This document shows positions 1 to 4,981 of a DNA stretch of 5,193 bases, one piece after another. This stretch comes from Porticoccaceae bacterium. GTDB taxonomy: Bacteria; Pseudomonadota; Gammaproteobacteria; Pseudomonadales; Porticoccaceae. A program made the position numbers and the translations under genes. The stretch lies in the NCBI GenBank assembly GCA_023255165.1, contig JALRJD010000189.1:1-5193 (forward strand). Reading direction: 5' to 3'. Numbering within the stretch: position 1 is the first letter of the stretch; each line of letters opens with the position of its first letter. The notes below the pieces were generated by a model. The model was not told the DNA's origin. It saw nothing but the letters and a program-made list of their open reading frames with translations, and did no database searches.

Positions 1-49
1 ATCACCCATCGTTTTCCATTTTTACTTTCATAATATTTGTTACCAAAAG
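1..49. other. AT-rich sequence of unknown origin beyond the 16S break
   Basis: On the minus strand this stretch follows the first 30 bases of a 16S rRNA gene, where the conserved continuation GAACGCTGGCGGCAGGC would be expected. Instead it is AT-rich and shows no 16S resemblance. The only reading frame is a nine-codon one (minus, 31 to 2, MKVKMENDG), too short to call. It may be foreign sequence joined at a contig end, or the start of an element inserted in the 16S gene. The sequence alone cannot decide between these. Confidence 0.5.
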
Positions 50-79
50 AATCTGAGCCATGATCAAACTCTTCAGTTT
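50..79 (-). rRNA. 16S ribosomal RNA, 5' end only (partial or interrupted)
   Basis: Read on the minus strand, this begins AAACTGAAGAGTTTGATC and continues ATGGCTCAGATT. It matches the first 30 bases of E. coli 16S rRNA with one difference near the 5' end and contains the universal 27F primer site. The match ends at position 50. The next conserved bases (GAACGCTGG) are absent and replaced by unrelated AT-rich sequence. The gene is correctly placed about 215 bp downstream of rRNA-type promoters and a boxA leader, so this is the true start of an rrn operon. The rest of the operon is missing because of an assembly join, a truncation or an insertion. Confidence 0.9.
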
Positions 80-89
80 AATCGTTTAA

Positions 90-109
90 CCTCACCAATT
101 AAGGAGAGG
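90..109 (-). other. leader hairpin just upstream of 16S
   Basis: Minus-strand CCTCTCC, loop TTAATT, GGTGAGG can pair over seven positions with one internal mismatch. It sits ten bases before the mature 16S 5' end, where local leader structures take part in 16S folding and processing. There is no T-run, so it is not a terminator. Its function is inferred only from position. Confidence 0.4.
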
Positions 110-261
110 GAATGGTTACGCAAAACTTGCTTATACCATTCAAAATGTCAGTTTCATAAACTGTACGCTTACCACATTCATAAATGAATCGATGAGTTAC
201 TTGCTTATGATGTTTAGTAATCCAACATCAACTAGCAAGTACCCACACGCATTGCTTGATT

Positions 262-278
262 AAATTTTTAAAGAACGA
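262..278 (-). promoter_or_regulatory. rrn boxA antitermination element
   Basis: Minus-strand CGTTCTTTAAAAATTTA closely resembles the E. coli rrn boxA (TGCTCTTTAACAATTTA). It lies downstream of all three promoters and upstream of 16S, the expected place for binding of NusB-NusE (S10). The continuation AATCAAGCAATGCGTGTGGG also resembles enterobacterial rrn leaders, including the boxC-like GTGTGGG. Confidence 0.85.
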
Positions 279-302
279 TTCGCTCCTCAGAGCGGGACGC
301 GT

Positions 303-330
303 ATTCTATAGATCGCAGCCCCTTTGTCAA
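303..330 (-). promoter_or_regulatory. rrn promoter 1 (16S-proximal)
   Basis: On the minus strand a perfect -35 TTGACA (330-325), a 16-bp spacer and a -10 TAGAAT (308-303) are followed by the GC-rich discriminator ACGCGTCCC, so the start should fall near 296. The short spacer and GC-rich discriminator are typical of rRNA P1-type sigma-70 promoters sensitive to ppGpp/DksA and initiating NTP. An AT-rich stretch upstream of the -35 (about 341-360, with a T5 run) could be an UP element. It is the nearest of three promoters with identical core spacing. Confidence 0.85.
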
Positions 331-402
331 CAGCTTGAGTGAAATAAAAACCACTTAAATCACCCGGTTAACTTTCCCTTCATCCCACCTCTCGGCGGTG
401 TC

Positions 403-534
403 GTTGGGAGCGCGCATTCTAGCGCCGAAAACCTGCATGTCAACCTATAACAAAAAATAAATAAAACCTGCTTACTTTTGTTATTTTTGCAGTTCAGTTT
501 TGAGCTGCTCACCCGGTTGGGAGCGCGCATTCTA
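403..534 (-). repeat. 19-bp direct repeat (403-421 and 516-534) at rrn promoters
   Basis: Plus-strand GTTGGGAGCGCGCATTCTA occurs twice without mismatch, offset by 113 bp. Each copy covers the -10 element, discriminator and start region of rrn promoters 2 and 3. A diverged third version (GGGACGCGTATTCTA, 294-308) lies a further 113 bp away at promoter 1. The intervening spacers are not similar, so either the cores are conserved after an old tandem duplication or they are held by selection. This is not a transposon or attachment-site repeat. Confidence 0.85.
416..443 (-). promoter_or_regulatory. rrn promoter 2 (middle)
   Basis: On the minus strand -35 TTGACA (443-438), a 16-bp spacer and -10 TAGAAT (421-416) are followed by the discriminator GCGCGCTCCC. 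The -10 lies exactly 113 bp upstream of that of promoter 1. The segment just upstream of the -35 (446-467) is an almost pure A/T tract (GGTTTTATTTATTTTTTG on the minus strand), a good UP-element candidate for the RNA polymerase alpha subunit. Confidence 0.87.
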
Positions 535-556
535 CAGACAGGCGACAGACTGTCAA
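529..556 (-). promoter_or_regulatory. rrn promoter 3 (distal)
   Basis: On the minus strand -35 TTGACA (556-551), a 16-bp spacer and -10 TAGAAT (534-529) are followed by the discriminator GCGCGCTCCC, identical to that of promoter 2 across 19 bases. It lies 113 bp upstream of promoter 2. The sequence upstream of the -35 (557-580) reads CGAAAAATAAAACCAAATAC on the minus strand, which has the A-tract layout of a full UP element. The -35 begins only about 51 bp after the tyrS stop codon. Confidence 0.87.
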
Positions 557-607
557 CAAGTATTTGGTTTTATTTTTCGCGGGCTGCAGATGTGCTTGTA
601 AACGCGC

Positions 608-1912
608 CTAAACACGCTCAAACAGGTGGTATTTCTTCTTGCCCAAACGCACGAGAAAAAAGCGTCTGAACAGCGCGTTGGCCGGATCAAACAACTCGGC
701 GGCACGCATATTGTCCTGAGCCCCTTGAGGAAGACCATTTATAAACACCGAATCCCGGCCCAGCGCATCTTTCACTTCGCGCCCGGCTTTGGCCATACCG
801 CACTCCACCAGCAGGCTGGTGAGAGGCTTTTCCTCGAGGTCGGTGGCGGTCAGTTCCGACGAGGGCATTCCGTCCAATCGCAACTGCTCAAAGTCTGACT
901 CCGGCAACTGATTGGGATCGCCACTAAACAGCGCTTCTGTAATCCGCAACGCAGCGGCCAAACCCTCTTCGCCATGAACCAGCCGGGTCGCTTCGCGAGC
1001 CAACACCGCCTGGGCCTGGGGTCGACCTTCAGCCTGCTGGTCAGCCTGCTCAATGGCATCAATTTCTTCCAGCGAGAGGAAAGTAAAGTAACGTAGAAAT
1101 TTGTACACATCGGCATCAGCGGAGTTCAGCCAGAACTGGTAAAACGCCAGCGGTGATGTTTTCGACGGGTCGAGCCAGACGGCTCCGGCTTCGGTCTTCC
1201 CGAATTTAGTGCCATCGGCTTTGGTAATAAGAGGAACGGTCAGGGCAAAACACTGTGCCTGATTTTGGCGTCGCGCCAGATCAATACCTCCTACTATATT
1301 ACCCCACTGGTCACTACCGCCAATCTGCAAGGTGCAATCATAGCGGCGGTTGAGTTCGGCAAAATCCATGCCCTGCAGCAGAGCATAGGAAAACTCGGTA
1401 AATGAAATGCCCGACCCCTCGCGTTCAAGCCGAAGTTTCACCGACTCTTTATTGATCATATTGTTAACAGAAAAGTGTTTACCCACATCGCGCAAAAACT
1501 CCAGCGCCGACATCTGCGCCGTCCACTCGAGGTTGTTGACCACCAGCGCGGAATTCTCACCGCAGTCAAAATCGATAAATTGGCTGACCTGGCTTTTTAT
1601 CTTGTCAGCCCAACCCGAGATCACATCGGGCGTATTCAGCTTGCGCTCGGCAGCTTTAAAACTGGGGTCGCCAATCATTCCGGTCGCACCACCCACCAAC
1701 GCAATCGGAATATGCCCGGCCTGCTGAAAGCGCTTGAGCACTAAAAGCGGCACCAGATGCCCAAGATGAAGACTGTCAGCCGTGGGATCAAAACCGCAAT
1801 ACAGGGTTCTCGGCTGATCCAGATGCTTCTCTAATTCTTCGTCTGCTGACACCTGAGCGACCAGGCCGCGCTGGCGCAATTGACTGATTAACTGACTGCC
1901 ACTCTGTTTCAT
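608..1912 (-). CDS. tyrS: tyrosyl-tRNA synthetase
   Basis: This 434-residue class I aminoacyl-tRNA synthetase charges tRNA-Tyr with tyrosine using ATP in the cytoplasm. It aligns along its whole length with E. coli TyrRS (424 aa). Visible features are the tyrosine-pocket YCGFD at 38-42, the HIGH signature as HLGH at 49-52, GGATGMIGDPS at 74-84, the substrate residues Y176, Q180, D183 and Q202 (in GGSDQWGN), and the KMSKS signature as KFGKT at 236-240, the form found in E. coli. The C-terminal 70 or so residues (about 365-430, ending LGKKKYHLF) form the S4-like RNA-binding domain. The start at 1912 gives the expected N-terminus (LISQLRQRGLVAQV), although no good Shine-Dalgarno sequence precedes it. 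No intrinsic terminator follows the TAG stop before the rrn promoters. It is divergent from the M23 gene. Confidence 0.97.
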   Translation of the reverse strand: MKQSGSQLISQLRQRGLVAQVSADEELEKHLDQPRTLYCGFDPTADSLHLGHLVPLLVLKRFQQAGHIPIALVGGATGMIGDPSFKAAERKLNTPDVISGWADKIKSQVSQFIDFDCGENSALVVNNLEWTAQMSALEFLRDVGKHFSVNNMINKESVKLRLEREGSGISFTEFSYALLQGMDFAELNRRYDCTLQIGGSDQWGNIVGGIDLARRQNQAQCFALTVPLITKADGTKFGKTEAGAVWLDPSKTSPLAFYQFWLNSADADVYKFLRYFTFLSLEEIDAIEQADQQAEGRPQAQAVLAREATRLVHGEEGLAAALRITEALFSGDPNQLPESDFEQLRLDGMPSSELTATDLEEKPLTSLLVECGMAKAGREVKDALGRDSVFINGLPQGAQDNMRAAELFDPANALFRRFFLVRLGKKKYHLFERV

Positions 1913-1948
1913 TGAAGGGGTTTCACTGGTAACTGTTTTGGAGCGCCA

Positions 1949-1976
1949 ACTCTACACATTGGCGGGCCAAATTCAA
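1949..1976 (-). promoter_or_regulatory. putative tyrS promoter, rRNA-like
   Basis: On the minus strand -35 TTGAAT (1976-1971), a 16-bp spacer and -10 TAGAGT (1954-1949) are followed by TGGCGCTCC. The spacer length, TAG-type -10 and GCGCTCC discriminator echo the three rrn promoters in this window. The start should lie near 1942, giving a leader of about 30 bases before the tyrS ATG. No T-box or attenuator structure is visible in so short a leader. Confidence 0.6.
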
Positions 1977-2007
1977 GGAAAGCAATGATTATTTCACCAG
2001 CATCGGG

Positions 2008-2021
2008 CTCGCCGCGGCGAG
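2008..2021. other. 14-bp perfect palindrome in the divergent intergenic region
   Basis: CTCGCCGCGGCGAG is its own reverse complement. It lies between the tyrS promoter and the M23 gene start, about 77 bp upstream of the M23 ATG and about 32 bp upstream of the tyrS -35. There is no loop and no T-run on either strand, so a terminator is unlikely. A dimeric-regulator operator is possible, but GC-rich palindromes also occur by chance. Confidence 0.4.
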
Positions 2022-2097
2022 GAAAAGCGTGCACAGCTCTCTGTAACTCACTAATTGATTAGGCTAAACTGGCCGAAATTTCAGCTTCCGGCCGTTT

Positions 2098-3462
2098 ATG
2101 ACTGCATTCGCAAGACATATAAAGCAACAGGCAGCGCGTTTTTCGCACCTTATGCTCAACGTCTTCCCGCGCCGCCACCTGATCGCGGCCTCGGTTGTCG
2201 CCTGCTGTCTGCTGGTTTTAATTATCTACCCGGCCACCGATGCCGAAGCCAACCGACGGGTTAGCGAATCCGTTGTCATACCGGTCGCCCAAACCCCGAC
2301 AGCTGTGGTTGAAAAGATTGAGCCCTCGCTGAGATGGGTCGAGCAGTCGGTCAAAAGTGGCGACAGCCTGTCGACCATTTTTAGCCGCGCCAATCTCTCC
2401 GCGGCAGACGTCTACAAAGTCAGCTCATCCAAAGACGGCAAGTTGCTGCGCAATCTTTTCCCCGGTGAGCAGTTCCGCTTTGGTTTTAACAGCGCCGGTC
2501 AGCTCGCGCAGCTGCAATATATTCAGTCAAAACTGGTCAGCCGTATTTACAGCCTTGAGGGCGGCAGTTACAGCTCTGAACTGATAGAGCGCGTGCCGGA
2601 CACATTGCTTAGCTATCGCGAAGGGATTATCAACGACTCGCTCTATCTCTCCGCCCAGCAGGCCAACCTGCCGGACAAGCTGATTATGGAGCTGGCCAAT
2701 ATCTTTGCCTGGGATATCGACTTTGTTTTCGATATCCGCGAGGGCGACTCATTTTCCATGCTCTATGAAGAGAAATACCTCGACGGTGAAAAACTTGGCG
2801 TCGGCAATATTATCGCCGCTTCTTTTATTAACCGCGGCGAAACTTTCCAAGCCGTTCGCTATACAGATAGCAATGGCAATAGCAGCTATTACACCCCAGA
2901 TGGCCTAAGTATGCGCAAGGCATTTTTGCGCGCCCCGCTGGATACCTTCCGGGTCAGCTCAGGGTTTAACCTGGCGCGCCAACACCCGATTCACAAAATG
3001 ATCAAAGCGCACCGTGGCGTTGACTACGCCGCGCCGCGAGGCACGCCAGTTTACTCTGCCGGTGACGGACGCGTGATTGCCTCGGGTTATAGCAAGGCCA
3101 ACGGCAACTATGTCTTTGTTCAGCACGGCCAAACCTATGTAACGAAATATTTACATCTTACGAAAAAGAAAGTTAGGAAAGGGCAGACTGTCCGTCAGCG
3201 TCAGGTAATTGGGACTGTCGGCTCAACCGGCTACGCAACGGGACCACATCTGCACTATGAATTTCTGGTCAATGGTGTGCACCGCAACCCGCGCACGGTC
3301 AAACTGCCACAGGCGGACCCGATTCCCCAAAAAGAGCTGGCGGCATTTAAACTGGCAACCGCTCCCATGCTGACCCAACTTGCCCAGAGCCAAACAGCCT
3401 CCGAGCTCGCGGTGACCGAAATGCCGCCCGGAACCGGGACAAGTACCGCCAGTGCCAACTAG
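2098..3462 (+). CDS. mepM: M23 family peptidoglycan DD-metalloendopeptidase, MepM-like
   Basis: This 454-residue zinc metalloprotease is predicted to cut peptide cross-links of peptidoglycan in the periplasm. Residues 1-26 are basic, and 27-44 form a hydrophobic segment that could be a signal anchor or a signal peptide (possible AEA/N site at 49-52). Residues about 78-175 form a LysM/OapA-like domain (VKSGDSLSTIF at 85-95). A linker domain (about 180-285) precedes the M23 catalytic domain (about 285-405). Catalytic features are HRGVD (zinc ligands H305 and D309), H353 in YLHL, and GPHLHYE (H384 catalytic, H386 zinc ligand), so the site is intact. The Ala/Ser/Thr/Pro-rich tail after about 410 looks disordered. 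The first in-frame start after a stop at 2065 is used, but it lacks a Shine-Dalgarno, and M19 (2152) is an alternative. The family is certain; the mepM symbol rests on similarity to the E. coli and Pseudomonas enzymes. It forms an operon with anmK. Confidence 0.93.
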   Translation: MTAFARHIKQQAARFSHLMLNVFPRRHLIAASVVACCLLVLIIYPATDAEANRRVSESVVIPVAQTPTAVVEKIEPSLRWVEQSVKSGDSLSTIFSRANLSAADVYKVSSSKDGKLLRNLFPGEQFRFGFNSAGQLAQLQYIQSKLVSRIYSLEGGSYSSELIERVPDTLLSYREGIINDSLYLSAQQANLPDKLIMELANIFAWDIDFVFDIREGDSFSMLYEEKYLDGEKLGVGNIIAASFINRGETFQAVRYTDSNGNSSYYTPDGLSMRKAFLRAPLDTFRVSSGFNLARQHPIHKMIKAHRGVDYAAPRGTPVYSAGDGRVIASGYSKANGNYVFVQHGQTYVTKYLHLTKKKVRKGQTVRQRQVIGTVGSTGYATGPHLHYEFLVNGVHRNPRTVKLPQADPIPQKELAAFKLATAPMLTQLAQSQTASELAVTEMPPGTGTSTASAN

Positions 3463-3471
3463 GACTCGCTG

Positions 3472-4584
3472 ATGTCGGGCCCGACAATCACTATCGGACT
3501 GATGTCCGGCACCAGTATTGACAGCATCGATGCCGCCGCAATGGCATTTGATAACGGGCAGTTACGGCTACTCGGCACCCATTCGCAAGCCATTCCGGCA
3601 CAGCTAAAACAGCAGATTATCGATCTCTGCCAGCCAGGCAAAGACAGCGTGCAACTGCTTTGCGAAACCGATAATCAGCTCGGTGAGTTATTTGCCAAAG
3701 CCACTCTCAACCTTATGCACCAGAACAAACTCACTGCCGAACAGGTTGCCGCGATTGGCAGCCACGGGCAGACCGTTCGCCATTCACCCCCGGGCTCAAG
3801 TGCGATCGCATTTACCCAACAGATTGGTGATGCCAACATTATTGCGGCACGCACCGGTTGTCCGGTGGTCGCCGATTTCAGGCGCAAGGATATGGCCCTT
3901 GGCGGTCACGGCGCGCCACTGGTGCCCGCCTTTCATCGAACACTGTTTTCCCACTCAGGCAGCACAAGGGTGATCGCCAATATAGGTGGCATCGCCAATA
4001 TCACCGTGCTGCCGACCGATGGCAGCTGTTACGGTTTTGATACAGGGCCGGGAAATCTTTTGCTCGATGCCTGGTGCGCAAAGCACACCGGACACAGCTT
4101 CGACGATAGAGGAACCTGGGGAGCGACCGGACAGGCCCACAACCAACTGCTCGACCAGCTGATGCAGCACCAGTTTATTGGTCGACCTGCGCCGAAGAGC
4201 ACTGGCCGTGAAGCCTTTAATCTGGTTTGGCTGGAACAGCAACTGACCGATTACGATCTCGCGCCGCACGATATTCAGGCAACGCTGGTCAGCTTTACCG
4301 CGCAATCACTGACCGGCGCTATCAGGCAGTTAAATGAATCTGTAGATGAAGTGTATCTCTGCGGCGGCGGCGTGTTTAATGATCAGCTGGTACAACAGCT
4401 GCAGGCCAACCTCGGTGCGACACCGGTTCAGTCAACAGCGGTATTGGGATTGGATCCGGCCTGGGTGGAGGCCTGTGCATTTGGCTGGCTGGCCTATCAG
4501 CGCATCAATGGTTTGCCGGGGAATCTGCCGGCGGTAACTGGCGCCAGCAGCGCGACCGTGCTTGGGGCGCTCTACCTTCCGTAA
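3472..4584 (+). CDS. anmK: anhydro-N-acetylmuramic acid kinase
   Basis: This 370-residue cytoplasmic kinase of the ASKHA fold opens and phosphorylates 1,6-anhydro-N-acetylmuramic acid to MurNAc-6-phosphate with ATP, a step in peptidoglycan recycling before MurQ. The length is normal for the family. Motifs include the N-terminal phosphate loop GLMSGTS (9-15), SHGQT (97-101), DFRRKD (135-140), GGHGAPLVPAFH (144-155), NIGGIAN (170-176), GFDTGPGN (188-195, with D190 matching the catalytic Asp182 of the P. aeruginosa enzyme), PKSTGRE (241-247), CGGG (297-300), WVEACAF (331-337, containing the conserved Glu) and LPGNLPAVTGA (348-358). The start lies 9 bases after the M23 stop. An AGGA overlapping that stop (3461-3464) is a modest ribosome site, so cotranscription and translational coupling are likely. 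Residue 18 is Ser where most homologues have Gly (SIDSID in place of SLDGxD). Confidence 0.97.
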   Translation: MSGPTITIGLMSGTSIDSIDAAAMAFDNGQLRLLGTHSQAIPAQLKQQIIDLCQPGKDSVQLLCETDNQLGELFAKATLNLMHQNKLTAEQVAAIGSHGQTVRHSPPGSSAIAFTQQIGDANIIAARTGCPVVADFRRKDMALGGHGAPLVPAFHRTLFSHSGSTRVIANIGGIANITVLPTDGSCYGFDTGPGNLLLDAWCAKHTGHSFDDRGTWGATGQAHNQLLDQLMQHQFIGRPAPKSTGREAFNLVWLEQQLTDYDLAPHDIQATLVSFTAQSLTGAIRQLNESVDEVYLCGGGVFNDQLVQQLQANLGATPVQSTAVLGLDPAWVEACAFGWLAYQRINGLPGNLPAVTGASSATVLGALYLP

Positions 4585-4601
4585 CAACCCCGTCTCCCCA
4601 T

Positions 4602-4955
4602 TTAGATGGAAAAAGATGCCCCGCATCCGCAGGTCGTTGAGGCGTTGGGGTTGGTGATCAAAAATCGCGATCCCATCAGCCCCTCTTCATAGTCGACGGT
4701 TGATCCGACCAGATATTGATAACTTAGAGAGTCGATCAGCACTGTCACATTATCCTTGGTCACCGCGGTATCATCTTCCGCCTGAACATCTTCAAAAGAG
4801 AACCCATACTGAAACCCCGAGCAACCGCCGCCGGTCACATAGACGCGCAGCTTCAAATCGTCGTTGCCCTCTTCAACTTTCAGGGCTTGAACTTTGGCCA
4901 CCGCATTATCTGTGATATTCAGCGCTGATGGGATATATGTTTCAATAACTGACAT
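4602..4955 (-). CDS. erpA: A-type iron-sulfur cluster insertion protein ErpA
   Basis: This 117-residue carrier receives [Fe-S] clusters from the assembly scaffold and passes them to apoproteins. In E. coli it is essential for respiration and for isoprenoid synthesis through IspG/IspH. It aligns end to end with E. coli ErpA (114 aa). The three cluster-binding cysteines are present: C45 in TGGGCSGFQYGF, and C109 and C111 in the C-terminal TCGCGASFSI. YLVGSTVDYEEGLMGSRF (81-98) and NPNA are typical of ErpA rather than IscA or SufA. The ATG at 4955 is preceded by GGAG (4964-4961) at a suitable distance. The gene converges on anmK, 17 bp from its end, with no clear shared terminator. No IscR site is evident in the short visible upstream stretch. 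Confidence 0.96.
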   Translation of the reverse strand: MSVIETYIPSALNITDNAVAKVQALKVEEGNDDLKLRVYVTGGGCSGFQYGFSFEDVQAEDDTAVTKDNVTVLIDSLSYQYLVGSTVDYEEGLMGSRFLITNPNASTTCGCGASFSI

Positions 4956-4981
4956 TGTTTCTCCGTGCTTGCTGGAAGCGA

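Larger units (their letters stand above)
80..296 (-). other. rRNA operon leader (pre-16S 5' leader)
   Basis: This is the transcribed leader between the predicted start of the most proximal rrn promoter (near 296) and the mature 16S 5' end (79). It is AT-richer than the flanking genes. In transcript order it holds a short hairpin just after the start (294-281, CGCTC-TGAG-GAGCG), a boxA element, a boxC-like TGTGTGG-type segment (GCGTGTGGGTACTTGC, near 249-234) and a 7-bp hairpin with one mismatch close to the 16S start (109-90, loop TTAATT). In E. coli these leaders load the Nus antitermination complex and form one strand of the RNase III processing stem. The partner strand would lie beyond the 16S 3' end, outside this window. 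Confidence 0.8.

Noticed and set aside
2..31. Nine-codon reading frame (MKVKMENDG) downstream of the 16S fragment on the minus strand
   Set aside because: It is too short, lacks a ribosome site and lies in sequence of doubtful origin at the window edge.
281..294. CGCTC-TGAG-GAGCG hairpin in the rrn leader considered as a terminator
   Set aside because: It lies immediately after the start site, has only a 5-bp stem and no T-run. It is a leader structure at most.
403..534. 19-bp direct repeats considered as attachment sites, target duplications or CRISPR repeats
   Set aside because: Both copies coincide with the -10 and discriminator of rRNA promoters and there are only two perfect copies, so promoter architecture explains them.
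478..669. Open frame of 63 codons on the plus strand across the rrn promoter region
   Set aside because: It crosses promoter elements and the end of tyrS, has low-quality composition and no ribosome site.
1407..1744. Two overlapping open frames on the plus strand opposite tyrS
   Set aside because: They are antisense shadows of a highly conserved synthetase gene with no start signals or protein-like features of their own.
2055..2070. Possible sigma-70 promoter for the M23 gene (TTGATT or TAAACT elements)
   Set aside because: No pairing of these hexamers gives an acceptable -35 and -10 at 16-18 bp spacing, so I could not support a specific promoter.
4585..4601. Possible bidirectional terminator between convergent anmK and erpA
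   Set aside because: No inverted repeat with a flanking T-run or A-run is present in the gap or just around it.
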